Both the position numbers and the translations under genes were made by a program. A stretch of DNA of 64,000 nt from Trissonchulus latispiculum. Its lineage: Eukaryota; Nematoda; Enoplea; Enoplida; Ironidae. Below are positions 22,875 through 33,049 of this stretch, in pieces (position 1 is the first letter of the stretch; each line of letters opens with the position of its first letter). Under the pieces are notes generated by a model that saw only the letters and a list, made by a program, of their open reading frames with translations, was not told the DNA's origin and did not search any database. The DNA is taken from contig JASAND010010946.1 in assembly GCA_030248195.1 (NCBI GenBank), positions 1 to 64,000 on the forward strand, read 5' to 3'.

Positions 22875-25138
22875 CTATTTAATAGTATAGATCCTTTTGG
22901 TTAAGAGGACCAATTTACCCAAGGGAAGGGAAAATGTGTTTTGCTTTCACCCTTTAGCATCAAATTTGGGTCATTTTGGAAAATTCATATAGTAGATTCA
23001 AACCTCAGTTTAAGGTTTGATTCATTTTGAGCGCATTTTGTTGTTATAAAATCCAATTCAAAATGAAAATTGTTGAAACTTTGCAAAATAAGTACATTTA
23101 GCATTCTAACACCTACTTCCGCTTAAAACTAGACATTTCCGTTCTGAGAAGATTTTAGTGTCTTGATGTTTTCAATTCATCAGCCATGGTTTCAATCTGT
23201 CTTTCGTTTCGGTCCTTCGGTCCTGTCGGTCCTACATTAAACCAAATACCCAAATTTAAATCATATATCATAGCTGTTTCTTTAGTAGAGCAAAAAATTA
23301 ATTCATTAACGGATTCGATGTTGCAAAAGCTAGCTAGCCCTTTGACATATAACAGTATTCCGTTTGGTGCAAATTAAGTTAAAATTTGAAAGAATTCCAA
23401 TTGGCGTAGGGTCCTGTAGAGGATTCACAAGCTGGTCTGTCGGTCAAAAAATTGACATGCATACAAATTCTGTTGCGCCCTGAACTCTAAAGGCACGGTG
23501 CTTACACTTTGCAGGAATAAGATCCTTACATTTTTTGCTGTCGTCTTAATATATAATCTCTAGACCACTCTAAGCGTTTCTGTACGATGCGATCATAGTG
23601 TGATAAATTGGGCGTGCTACGCCCGTACGGGGGGTTGTTAACTACGGTCTTATGAACTGATGTGAACCAAATGCGTCCAAGTTTTCTTTATTAAAAATAC
23701 ACCAACTATCTGCCTCAAATTTTGCGAAAATTACATGATTTTGTTAATTCTTGCTTTCGCAAGGATATATGCATTACATTTTCTTATCGCTGTTATTTCA
23801 TAACATTTCAAAGATGTGAGTCAATTACATACTCCAAAGGTCTCTGGTAGAATCGTCAGAAAACTGTGTAAAATATAAGCCAATGAATGTACCAACTCAA
23901 CCGTATTATAGCCCAATACTTGGTCAAAGGCTAAGGTAAGTTAGGGGATGGATACCAATTTTATTAGATAAAAAACGGCGCACCATCACGTCACAACTTT
24001 TTGTCAATTCCGAACTTTGACTTGGCATTTAAGAAAGCAACGCTCGAAAGCCGGAATATTTTTAGTATATATTTGATACTAGTAACAGTTAATATTCGTG
24101 TCAAAAAGGACCAGAATTGGACAACAGTTAATCCGCTAGAGATGGAATAAGCTTTTAAAAATATTCATTTTTCGTACCAAAATTTCTACTTTGGCCTTCA
24201 TCCGAAAACAGTGTATATCTATATACGTATTGTTGCCCACCCTATAATATTGGGCAAAGTTTTCCGATGATTTCGTTCTAACCAGTTCGAAGCCCCACCC
24301 CTTTAATTCAACATCATAATATATAGCAATTTAATTTTAATCTTTTTAATTGGCCATTTTAATGTAGAAGAGAATGCTTTCAAACCATTAAAAATTTTCA
24401 ATATAATTTTATCCGTATTTTATAAATTGACAATTTCAACCCAAAACATCAACATCTTACTGTGTAGACACCATTCTTATTTCGTGACTTAGGAAAAAGT
24501 CCTATTCAAGCACAAGGATAAGAATCCGTCTTAATATATTAGATGCTATAATACACTAGTTCTATAAAATAAAACTATCCAAACAGCTAATAAACATAAC
24601 TGGTATACTAATAAACCAAGCTAATAAACCAATGTAAATAAAACAGGCAAAATAAAATAACATACATGCAAGCATGCGAAATGCAACAGACATCAAGGAA
24701 CAGCTAGCTGACAGAAATAGCTAACAAATTCTCACATGACCTGACCACAAATGTGACAAATGTGAAACCAGTTATTACGAAAAGTTTAACCAGGAGCTTT
24801 ACCATCCGAAATTCACAAAACCATGGGATAATGGGATATAAACTTGATTTTGTTAAACTTTTATTTTGTTAAATTTGTTAAACAGACTTTGTTCAAAGAG
24901 TTACTGATCGTGAACCCCCAGACCTGCGAAATCAGAGCGGAGCAGCCGCCCGACTAATGCGGCCAATGAACATGCGTTTATCCTGATCAAATAAATACAC
25001 ATACATATTAAAGATTTTCGAACAAAATTTAGCAAAATCAAATGTTTTAAACAATTCCTGAAGTTAGACATTTATTCCTAAGTTCTGATTAAACATTGAA
25101 AATCTTATAATTTTTACTCATTTTGAGTTACCCCTTTC
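22875..25138. other. Noncoding interior of the 17.9 kb element
   Basis: A/T-rich; no ORF above background, no clear repeat. It may hold the 5' UTR or intron connecting the right-TIR promoter to the exon at 22874. Confidence 0.4.
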
Positions 25139-25409
25139 TAGTGTTTGAGGCCGGCCGGCCGGCTACCGTGCCTAGAGCAGTCTGCAGTGCAATTATTATA
25201 ACGGCTAAGATATTTATTTTCGGATGTTTTCTTAGAAAAATAGCACAGCTTAGCATAGAAAATTAGCATTACTAGATTTGGAGTTCATTTTAGGTTTAGT
25301 TGCTCTATTTTGTAAATTTCTGAATGGTGATTTTTATCCCAGCCGGTGGCAGGCCGGCGAGCAAAAGTCGTCGGCCGGCGGCGCATAGGCCGGCCGGCCT
25401 CAAACACTA
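25139..25409. mobile_element. 271-bp MITE with GGCCGGCC ends and 8-bp duplication
   Basis: Ends TAGTGTTTGAGGCCGGCC and complement, flanked by CCCCTTTC at 25131-25138 and 25410-25417. Eight-base duplication suggests a hAT-type mobiliser; terminal bases differ from the CAGGG hAT family also present here. Confidence 0.75.
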
Positions 25410-25809
25410 CCCCTTTCAAATTTTTTCTATGCAGACCCTCATTGAAGAAGGGGCTGCACGCATGCGTATTAAATCGGCATTTGACGTGTTAAATAAAATA
25501 CGTATTCAAACCGATAATAGTTAGCACTTGAACTTAGCACAAATCGGACTTTCGGGCCATTATAAAAATTTAATTGAGGATAGTAGACATATTGTACCAC
25601 TTAACTAACATTTAACAGCCCATTCGTGTCCTGTGCCAGTAAGTTTAGTAGAAGAACAAGTTACCAGAAACTATCCTATCCGTTATATTGGGTTGCGGCA
25701 CGATGGCTGAACTACGCCCCCATACATGCACCATACATCCCCCAAATAACTACACATAAATTGAATGTTTAGAAACAAATGTGTGAACAGGAAAGATGGA
25801 AAATGGGAG

Positions 25810-26616
25810 GAGTGGAGGAATTATTGGAAAAGAATATGGCTTAAGGTTATTCTCAGTCACAATTTTATCATACTTGAAACACAGTTTGAAAATTACCGTG
25901 CCAATTGAAAAATAAGTTTTTAAATAAGATTGATATAATACTTAAGACTTTCCAAAATTGCAGAAAAATGAAACAGTTCGATCTTAGGAAATTTTTACTT
26001 TGTCAACAAATCAAAACTCAATTTTTGAAAACCAAGGCGAATTCTAATTAAAAGACTAGAAAAACTAAAGACAATCGAAATCAACTGACAACGACACAGT
26101 TTGCATTTATACTTTATATAGGTACTTTAACTGCTAACTTTATACCATCACGAACGATAACAATGTTGGGGTGGGGTATTCGGGTAGATTGGACAGGATC
26201 ACAATTCCTACACCCGCCTCCCCCAAAAAACCCAAAAAATTATTTAACTTTATGCCAAAAACACTCCATACACTCCCAAAAATGATTGAATAAATGCCCA
26301 CCAAGTACAACGCAATATGACCAACAAAAATTGTTGAACAAAAAAGCACACTGGACCTTAAATCAGTAAAACCGGCACTGTTTGCAATGTCAATAAACGA
26401 AATGCTGCAAAAATCTGGGTTTTTGTCAGCTGACTAACTCAGCAGCCAATCAGAGCAAAGACACAGGTTCGCATAAAAGCATGTATCTAGTTCAAGGTGG
26501 GACCCCCCCCCGAGACTTTCGGGGGGGGGTCCCGAGTTAATGACCCGAGCATATCAAGCATGATTAGCACATAGTAGCGTAAGAGTTTCATACTCTTATT
26601 CTATTATGTACTCTTG
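25810..26616 (-). repeat. Right TIR of the 17.9 kb element
   Basis: Uninterrupted 807-bp inverse copy of the left TIR, ending GTACTCTTG just before GTCTTAT. It preserves the empty TTAA target (…GACCTTAAATCAG…) that is filled in the left TIR. Confidence 0.85.
26084..26120 (-). promoter_or_regulatory. TIR-borne core promoter, right copy
   Basis: Mirror of the left-TIR promoter: TATATAAAG on the minus strand (26120-26112) and TCAGT with A at 26086. It points inward, towards the minus-strand gene ending at 19891. Confidence 0.5.
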
Positions 26617-26623
26617 GTCTTAT

Positions 26624-27821
26624 TTAGATTATCTATACCTGATCTTTATCCATAGGAGTTTCACTGGTTCAGCGTACGAGTGAACTACTTAGCGGGCGCA
26701 TCAGCGGAAAACAGCATGCTTTTACAGAATTTTCTAACCAAATCGAAAGTGTAAAAAGACTTTTCGAAAGTGTAAATTGCTAAGTAATGAAATAAGTAAA
26801 TAAAAAAAGAAATACAAAAGTAAATTAAGTAAAGAATTAATACATTTAAATACACGAATAAAGGTTATATTAATCGGCATAAATAATCAGTACAAAACGT
26901 TGAAAAAGTTTCAGATTGAGAGTTTGGTGTTGCAAATTTCAGCAAAATTTAGTTCAGCTCATTATTTTTTTATCTTGGTGCCCAGCAATTTAGGTTCTCA
27001 TTAGAGACCTTTATTTTGCTGCCCTCCGCAGTCCAAAAGGTGGACAAGAGGCGGAGAGGCGAGGATCAAGGATAGAAAACATGATCCCCAAGCAGTACTG
27101 ACGTACGGTTATTTCAGTCACGCCCAGAGTAGCATTAGTCGTGCTGTTCGGCGACTACGGCTGCCCCCCGCAGATCAATAGCGACTAAGATGGCGGAAGT
27201 CTATAGAACCCACTCGGAAGGGTTAAAAACGGACAAAATAACGGCTGCAGAAAGGAGTCGGGAGGACGGCCGAGTACTTAGACAGGAAAGTTGAAAAGTC
27301 CACCAAAAAATTTTTGCACATTGAATATTGCATAAACTTAAATTTTTGTCGCCTAGTTAATAATGTTTCATTTGATTGCGATACAGGCAGGAAACACAGA
27401 GGGACCTTTTTCACCCGCCATGTCCCAACCTGATCCCAATCAACTGCCACATTATCATTTTACAATCTACAAAATCTACGGAAGAGTCCACACTAGCCAC
27501 GACTTGGAGTTTCGATAGATTTAAACTTCCTTTATTTAAACAGTCATTTGATAATTCTTCTTATACAGAAGAATTTTAACTAAGATTCATACTGAGATTG
27601 ACAGAAGACCCAGGGGGACCTTTTTCACCCCCCAGGCCTAGTGTCAAAACCCAACTACCACTAAAATGACCTTCATAGTGTCGTTCACACGTTCAGTTGC
27701 AAAGAGACACTTAGTAGTTTAGTTTTATTAGAGAAACTTAGGAACTTAGCTTTAATCCGTTTTCTTTGTAGACATACTGTTAGGTTATTGGGTTGCCGCT
27801 TTTTCACAAAAAGGCAACCCT
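26624..27821. other. Spacer between the two large elements
   Basis: No supported gene. A 20-base phrase AGGGACCTTTTTCACCC recurs at 27399 and 27612. An 8-bp inverted repeat GGGTTGCC/GGCAACCC (27790-27820) abuts the Polinton end. Confidence 0.5.
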
Positions 27822-28122
27822 AGTAGTATAGTAGGAACATTTCGAGCCCCCACTCCGGGAGGGAATGACCTTGAGAGTTTAAAGTCCCATGAGGTTTGTT
27901 TTTGAAAGTTTTGTTCACCACCATCTGTTCTCCCTAGGGTTTTGAGTACGAAACTTCTCATCACACATCACATGTCGTCCCTGGGAGCCCCATCTTTTTC
28001 TTTTGCATCAATCGGTTAGAAGGTAAGTATTTCCAAATAAGTCGTATAGATTTATAACTTACTTTCCTTTCCGTCCCTCTGCGTTCTTCCCCCGGGGCTT
28101 GGGACCCGGCGTCGGCCCATTA
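27822..28122 (+). repeat. Polinton left TIR (301 bp)
   Basis: Complementary to 41442-41733 with few substitutions and one 9-bp insertion (ACTTTCCTT) on the left side. Contains the motif CCCTAGGG...ACAGATGGTG also found repeated in the internal control region. Confidence 0.95.
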
Positions 28123-28125
28123 CCG

Positions 28126-28262
28126 GACTCCTACCTAAGCTACCTACTTTTCTATACTCACCTACGTACTTGTCTACCTACCTAAGCTCTAGTACACTAA
28201 CTCACCTACCTACCTAACCTACCTACCTATCTTAGCTAAGCTAATATATACACTAACCTAAG
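28126..28262. repeat. Degenerate CTAC/CCTA tandem repeat
   Basis: Between the left TIR and the polymerase 3' end the sequence is a worn (CTAC)n array (ACCTACCTACC, GTCTACCTACC). No coding potential. Confidence 0.7.
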
Positions 28263-28298
28263 CCCGGTCCTAGTCTAATGTTTTTGTAGTTTTTATGT

Positions 28299-28304
28299 TT
28301 TATT
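28299..28304 (-). terminator. Poly(A) signal of the Polinton polymerase gene
   Basis: AATAAA on the minus strand about 100 bases after the polymerase stop codon. Confidence 0.5.
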
Positions 28305-28402
28305 ATTTTTTAATTTTCTACACACAACATACAACAAATATGTACAACTATTTACAGTAGCCCTTAAGAGGACTGTTGGGATAAACACATACAACAAACA
28401 TA

Positions 28403-31400
28403 TTAAATATCCAAAGGGGCCGTACTCACCCCGTCTGCTAACACTTTCCTTTTGGGGTAGACATAGCCTAGGGCGTCCTTTGTTTGATGGTACTGAACTG
28501 TTTTATTTTCTGGGTGTAGGAACCCTCGATTTTCCCCTGATTTTGTATTGCCCGTTTCCAAAACTTCTTTGAAATCTTCAGGAGTGTAGCTATTTAGGGC
28601 TTTGCTCACCCCTTTATGGGAGACTTTGTTCGTCTTTCCCCAAGCTAGGTAAGTTTTACTACAAAGGGCTATTATACCATCTCCGGTCCATTCCTCTTTG
28701 AACAATCCAGGGATGCGTTTTTGGGAAGGGTCTAGGACAAAGAAATCTTTAAGAGCCTTTTGCCATTGTTTTTCATTTCTAATAGGGACACAATCACTTA
28801 GATTTTTGGAGGAGCAGGCGAAGTAGAGGGAGTCGGTATCCATTTGGCAAAGTTGGAAAGTTTCAGGCCACAAATTTGGTTTCAGGCAATCGTAGTAAAA
28901 TTGGAGCATTCTAAGCTTCGCGTATTGGTAGACGAAGAACCCCACTAACTCCGGAAGTCGGTAAACAATTTTTGACTTAGCCGATTGAACCTCATAGATC
29001 CCGTTTCCCAGGTCATCTAATCTCCTAAACCTCCACCCATTAACTTCTCTGCTGGCTCCTGACCTTTGACAATATTTTACATCCTGATGCTTCTCTAGAT
29101 TTGTAATAGTTCGACCGTAATAGGAATTTCCCAAAAGTTTAAACATTTCCCCCTTAAGTGCTAAATCGGGATCGGAATCGGCTGCAGATCGATGGTAAGT
29201 AACTTCATCTCCCAGTTCTTTGAAACAAGCCTTAGGTTTGAATTCTATTGCCTGGTAAATTTTAGTAATTATCAGTCCATGTTTGAGATACCATTTAATT
29301 AGGGGAGTAGCTAGGAGAATTTTCTTTCCAAAGTAACTCCCAATCAATCCTCTTCTAGGTTGGTTCATTAGATCATTCAATTCGCAAAATGTTTTCATGT
29401 GATCCCCTATATCTTCTTTAGTAATTTCTACATTTTTGAAAATAGGGGTCATCTCAGCAAAATGTTCTTTCTTATCCTCAGGAACTTCTATATCCACCTC
29501 AACTAGTCCGAAGAGTCTATTGGCTTGAATTTGGGTAACTAGCTGTGCAAAAGTGAGAACCGATTTTTTCTTAGGGAGATTGAAGTGTTCCTCCATAAAC
29601 TCTTGCATATCCGGGGAACCTTTTAGGTCTTCATCAAATTCACATTCCCACTTTTCAATCAAATCGAAACCCCCATCTTTAATTGTCTGGGAGACCCTTT
29701 CGGTTCTTTCCCTTCTTTTCGTTCTATCTTCAGGGTCCTGATTCCTATCCAATTGACACCCATGCCCGTGGAAATAGCACCCATGGAACTGTAAAACTAA
29801 ATTCTTTTCAGATACCCATCCGTCAACCTTAGATTTCCCTATCCTTTTTTGTCCCCCATTGTAAGCATGCTCAACTCGAACCCCCATTGCCTTTGCCATA
29901 TACTCTAGCCACATTGCCTCTTTTCTACCCCGTTGTAGCCATCTCTTGAATTTCCCATCTTCTGTGGGTTTCCATTCGGCGTACAATCCAGTGGGCATTT
30001 CTTGCATTGTGCACCAGAGATATAGGGCATTTGCATCGAACCCAAAAATTTGTGCAACTTTGAATCCATTTGTAATTTCGGTAACCCCGGCTTCATGATA
30101 TCTATGGAATACCAAGCTAGGCCCCCCAACTATATTATCCTTAATTAGTTTATGCCAATGTTTTGTAAACTTATTAACAAGGGGAACGATCGTATGTTTA
30201 GGTATTTTATTCATCATGTGTTTGTAAGCCAGACCAGGAAGAGAGATAGCCCCACTTTTAAACATGCCAGTCCCCATAGTTTTCCAAAATTCTACCATCT
30301 TTTCGGTAGCTTGAAGGAATGGTCCCACGTCTAAATTATTGTACCAGATTAGAAGATCCCGCACAGTTTTAAATTTGTATTTTCTCCAGGCTGCTACAAC
30401 GGCTGTGAAGTCCTCATCAGAAATTTCCTGTTGTTTAAGGGTTGAATAATATAAGTCACGGTGAGGAAAACCCCGATCTAGGAATTCAAGGGAAGTAAAA
30501 GCTTCGTAGGGGAAAGCGCCTTTTTGATCCTCAATTTTAAATCCCTTTAGCCACTTTTTGTATGAAGTACCAGCGGCAAGGTAGTTTGTAATATCCAGAA
30601 AGTACAATTTTGGCGTAGAGAGGGCCATATAATTGTTATTCTTTTTGACTACATACTTAGTTTCTTGGCCATTTAAAAGTAAATTTGTAATCAGACAAGA
30701 CTTTATAAGGTTCATATCAAATTTTCCTGAGTTGAAACCTAGAGTAGGAACTTCCTTTAACCATTCCTCGAAGTCGGCTAGAAGTTTTTCATGTTCAGCT
30801 AGGCCAGATAAGGTGGGCTCATAAATTTCCCTAAGAAGTTCATAGGCCTTATCCGCTATTTCCTCCATGTAATCCTTTATTCGGACCACCAAATCGTAGG
30901 GATCCCCAGTAGTAATTAGACAATTTGGAGTTTCATAGCCAGGGACATTGGAAGCAATGGAAACCGATGCAGGGATTAATTCCTTTTCGTAAATAAGTTT
31001 GGGTCCACTTTTCTTATCAGTTTCCTTGAACATGCACTCGAAATCGTAGGCTATTCTAAAGGGGTAGTACCATTCTGGCACCGGAATTCCCAGCTCACTA
31101 ATTTTATCCAGGATTGTTTTAGTAGGTCCGACTCCTCCACCTGGGAATAAATGCTTTATGCCAACTTCGCAGCTTTTTGAATGTTTCATAAAATTACCAT
31201 GATGGTGGAATAACTTATCACAATTTGAGCACTTCCAAGTTTGAGTGAACTTATTCAAATTTTTGATAAAAGAGAAGTGGTTTTCGTAAATATTTAGGGC
31301 CATTTTCCTGGAATGTTTACCCAGAGGCCTTCTAATAAGTTTTGCTGCAATATCTGTAATTTCCTGATCCCTCTCGTGATTTTGAATTAGGAGTTCATTG

Positions 31401-32695
31401 AGATCTTCAGGCTCCTCATCGGCTTCCTCAGCTGTAGGCCCTAACTCATAAACTGAAATACCAATATCAAACGTTTCCTCTAATTCATCTAGGTCTTCAA
31501 GGCAAACTCCATTAAACTCATCCCCAGGTTGAACCCATTGATTGATTAGCTCATTTGTTTTTTCCTCTAAACCTTTAATTTTTGATCCCAAACCTAAAGC
31601 AAGGCACCTAAAGAAACATTTATCATCTTCATAAGGTCTCCCTGTCTTTTTATTAGTAACCAATGCATTGATACCTCTGTTATTTTTGACATAATCTGGA
31701 AGATATCTAGCCTCGCCCACTGCATAGGAAATAAGTTTATTTATGTAGAAGCAAACATTGGTAACTTGAAGAACAGTCCACTTTGTATTCGGACGCTGTT
31801 GCCTAACCCACTCAAGAATATCCCCCTTATCCAATTCGTAGAAAATTTTTCCTAAATCGCCCTCATTTGAAATGTGGATAGGTTCATCTAAATATCGGCT
31901 ATTCCCGGAAGGATAGTAGTATCTAAGTTCTCCGTCTTCGATGTTCCTAAGTACGAACCCGAATGATAAATTAAATTTAAATTGCCACCTTTGAAGTTTG
32001 AAAATAATTTTAACTAGGTCCTTCAATTTGGACGGGTTCTCCAGCCGAAAGTTGTACCTATTTTGGATTCCGGAAGAAACAAAGTAACGAGTCCTAATCC
32101 GACTCCAATTTTCTCTATAAATTTGGGCAAGGTCCTCGGAGAAATCCTTCACAATACTCCTAGTCAATTTGGGGGCATCTTCAGTAGGGAGATTAGAGAA
32201 ATGAGTCTGTCGTAGGGTCCTGGGGTCCTGAATCTTTGGGGCTTCTCGGTGGGTTCTAAGGTGGCCCTGATATCCCTTGTAGGTCTTGTATTTGAAGCCG
32301 CATTTTCGGCATTCATAGGAGGGGCACCCATTGGGATGAAACTTATTTATGTGCCTGTTCAAGTTATCTTTTCGAGTGAAGGTTTTAACACAATGTGGGC
32401 AAGGGAAAATTGGATTAGAAGGATGGGTTGCCTTATGCTTTTGTAGCTCGGCCAATGTGGGGAATGACTCGTTGCAGGTGGGACAGGTGTGGACAGTGCT
32501 AGCAGTTGGAGTGGTAGTTTGGGGAAGGGATTGGGCATATGTCCAGAATTCGTCTGAACCAATTACCTCTTTGCCGTTCCACTCAGATTTTATGAGCAAG
32601 ACGGCTTTGTCGCGCAAGGCTTTAGTCATCTGGGGATCATCTTTCCAAATTCCACTTTCGATAGCGACGTTCAACTGAGAAATCGAAGACATCAT
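28403..32695 (-). CDS. POLB: Polinton protein-primed DNA polymerase B with N-terminal zinc fingers
   Basis: Replicative polymerase of the element, 1430 residues from the ATG at 32695 (one codon further upstream, TTG, is in frame but not a credible start). Three C2H2 fingers at residues ~71-91, 99-120 and 129-149, and a fourth Cys/His cluster near 493. 3'-5' exonuclease: ExoI YDFE (~549), ExoII NSGKFD (~654), ExoIII YNNLD (~786). Palm: motif A FDANALYL (~886), motif B KLLGNSYYG (~1191), motif C DTDS (~1287). All catalytic acidic residues are present and the frame is unbroken. Longer than phage protein-primed enzymes because of the N-terminal extension. Transcribed leftward from the promoter at 33039-32975. 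Confidence 0.96.
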   Translation of the reverse strand: MMSSISQLNVAIESGIWKDDPQMTKALRDKAVLLIKSEWNGKEVIGSDEFWTYAQSLPQTTTPTASTVHTCPTCNESFPTLAELQKHKATHPSNPIFPCPHCVKTFTRKDNLNRHINKFHPNGCPSYECRKCGFKYKTYKGYQGHLRTHREAPKIQDPRTLRQTHFSNLPTEDAPKLTRSIVKDFSEDLAQIYRENWSRIRTRYFVSSGIQNRYNFRLENPSKLKDLVKIIFKLQRWQFKFNLSFGFVLRNIEDGELRYYYPSGNSRYLDEPIHISNEGDLGKIFYELDKGDILEWVRQQRPNTKWTVLQVTNVCFYINKLISYAVGEARYLPDYVKNNRGINALVTNKKTGRPYEDDKCFFRCLALGLGSKIKGLEEKTNELINQWVQPGDEFNGVCLEDLDELEETFDIGISVYELGPTAEEADEEPEDLNELLIQNHERDQEITDIAAKLIRRPLGKHSRKMALNIYENHFSFIKNLNKFTQTWKCSNCDKLFHHHGNFMKHSKSCEVGIKHLFPGGGVGPTKTILDKISELGIPVPEWYYPFRIAYDFECMFKETDKKSGPKLIYEKELIPASVSIASNVPGYETPNCLITTGDPYDLVVRIKDYMEEIADKAYELLREIYEPTLSGLAEHEKLLADFEEWLKEVPTLGFNSGKFDMNLIKSCLITNLLLNGQETKYVVKKNNNYMALSTPKLYFLDITNYLAAGTSYKKWLKGFKIEDQKGAFPYEAFTSLEFLDRGFPHRDLYYSTLKQQEISDEDFTAVVAAWRKYKFKTVRDLLIWYNNLDVGPFLQATEKMVEFWKTMGTGMFKSGAISLPGLAYKHMMNKIPKHTIVPLVNKFTKHWHKLIKDNIVGGPSLVFHRYHEAGVTEITNGFKVAQIFGFDANALYLWCTMQEMPTGLYAEWKPTEDGKFKRWLQRGRKEAMWLEYMAKAMGVRVEHAYNGGQKRIGKSKVDGWVSEKNLVLQFHGCYFHGHGCQLDRNQDPEDRTKRRERTERVSQTIKDGGFDLIEKWECEFDEDLKGSPDMQEFMEEHFNLPKKKSVLTFAQLVTQIQANRLFGLVEVDIEVPEDKKEHFAEMTPIFKNVEITKEDIGDHMKTFCELNDLMNQPRRGLIGSYFGKKILLATPLIKWYLKHGLIITKIYQAIEFKPKACFKELGDEVTYHRSAADSDPDLALKGEMFKLLGNSYYGRTITNLEKHQDVKYCQRSGASREVNGWRFRRLDDLGNGIYEVQSAKSKIVYRLPELVGFFVYQYAKLRMLQFYYDCLKPNLWPETFQLCQMDTDSLYFACSSKNLSDCVPIRNEKQWQKALKDFFVLDPSQKRIPGLFKEEWTGDGIIALCSKTYLAWGKTNKVSHKGVSKALNSYTPEDFKEVLETGNTKSGENRGFLHPENKTVQYHQTKDALGYVYPKRKVLADGVSTAPLDI

Positions 32696-32719
32696 CAAAA
32701 TATAAAATCAAATTTAGCA

Positions 32720-32945
32720 AGCGTTTATATGCACTTTAGAATTTCTATGTATTCTTGCTTTTATGTCCTCTAAGAACTGCCTGTATTAACTTTGCCCTTT
32801 TATTAACTTTGCTTATATGTGCTTTATCGTTTATATGAAGTTTACTACCTCTCAAAATTTACCGCTTTTATTAACTTCACCGTTTATATGAACTTTCCTG
32901 TTTATATGTACTTATTTCAAAATTGTTGCAACTGTTTATATGTAT
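32720..32945. promoter_or_regulatory. TTTATATG iteron cluster in the polymerase 5' leader
   Basis: At least six copies of (T)TTATATG at about 32723, 32813, 32829, 32882, 32900 and 32935, interleaved with TATTAACTT(T/C). Lies between the polymerase start site and its ATG. Confidence 0.6.
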
Positions 32946-32974
32946 TCGCAAGATCACAGAGAGCACTTTTAGAA

Positions 32975-33039
32975 CCGACCGCTCGCGACGACTGACAGAG
33001 TCCAACTGACGGGGTACCCGATTTTTGCGCCCTTATATA
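32975..33039 (-). promoter_or_regulatory. Core promoter of the polymerase gene: TATA + initiator + DPE
   Basis: Minus strand: TATATAAGG starting at 33039, TCAGT with A (+1) at 33007, and GGTCGG starting exactly at +28 (32980). This is the textbook spacing for TATA, Inr and DPE together, and matches the promoter at 40261-40325. Confidence 0.75.
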
Positions 33040-33049
33040 GGTTTTTGTT

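Larger units (their letters stand above)
8705..26616. mobile_element. 17.9 kb unclassified large transposon with 0.8 kb TIRs
   Basis: Terminal inverted repeats of about 810 bp: left 8705-10606 once the later 1.09 kb insertion is removed, right 25810-26616. They start CAAGAGTACATAATAG on both sides and are nearly identical. The element is flanked by the perfect 7-bp direct repeat GTCTTAT (8698-8704 and 26617-26623). It holds two gene remnants reading inward from opposite ends, and several MITEs that inserted later. Size and TIR length recall Polintons, but no Polinton protein is seen and the duplication is 7 rather than 6 bp. An inverted segmental duplication could mimic TIRs, but would not explain the duplication at the outer edges. 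Confidence 0.7.
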
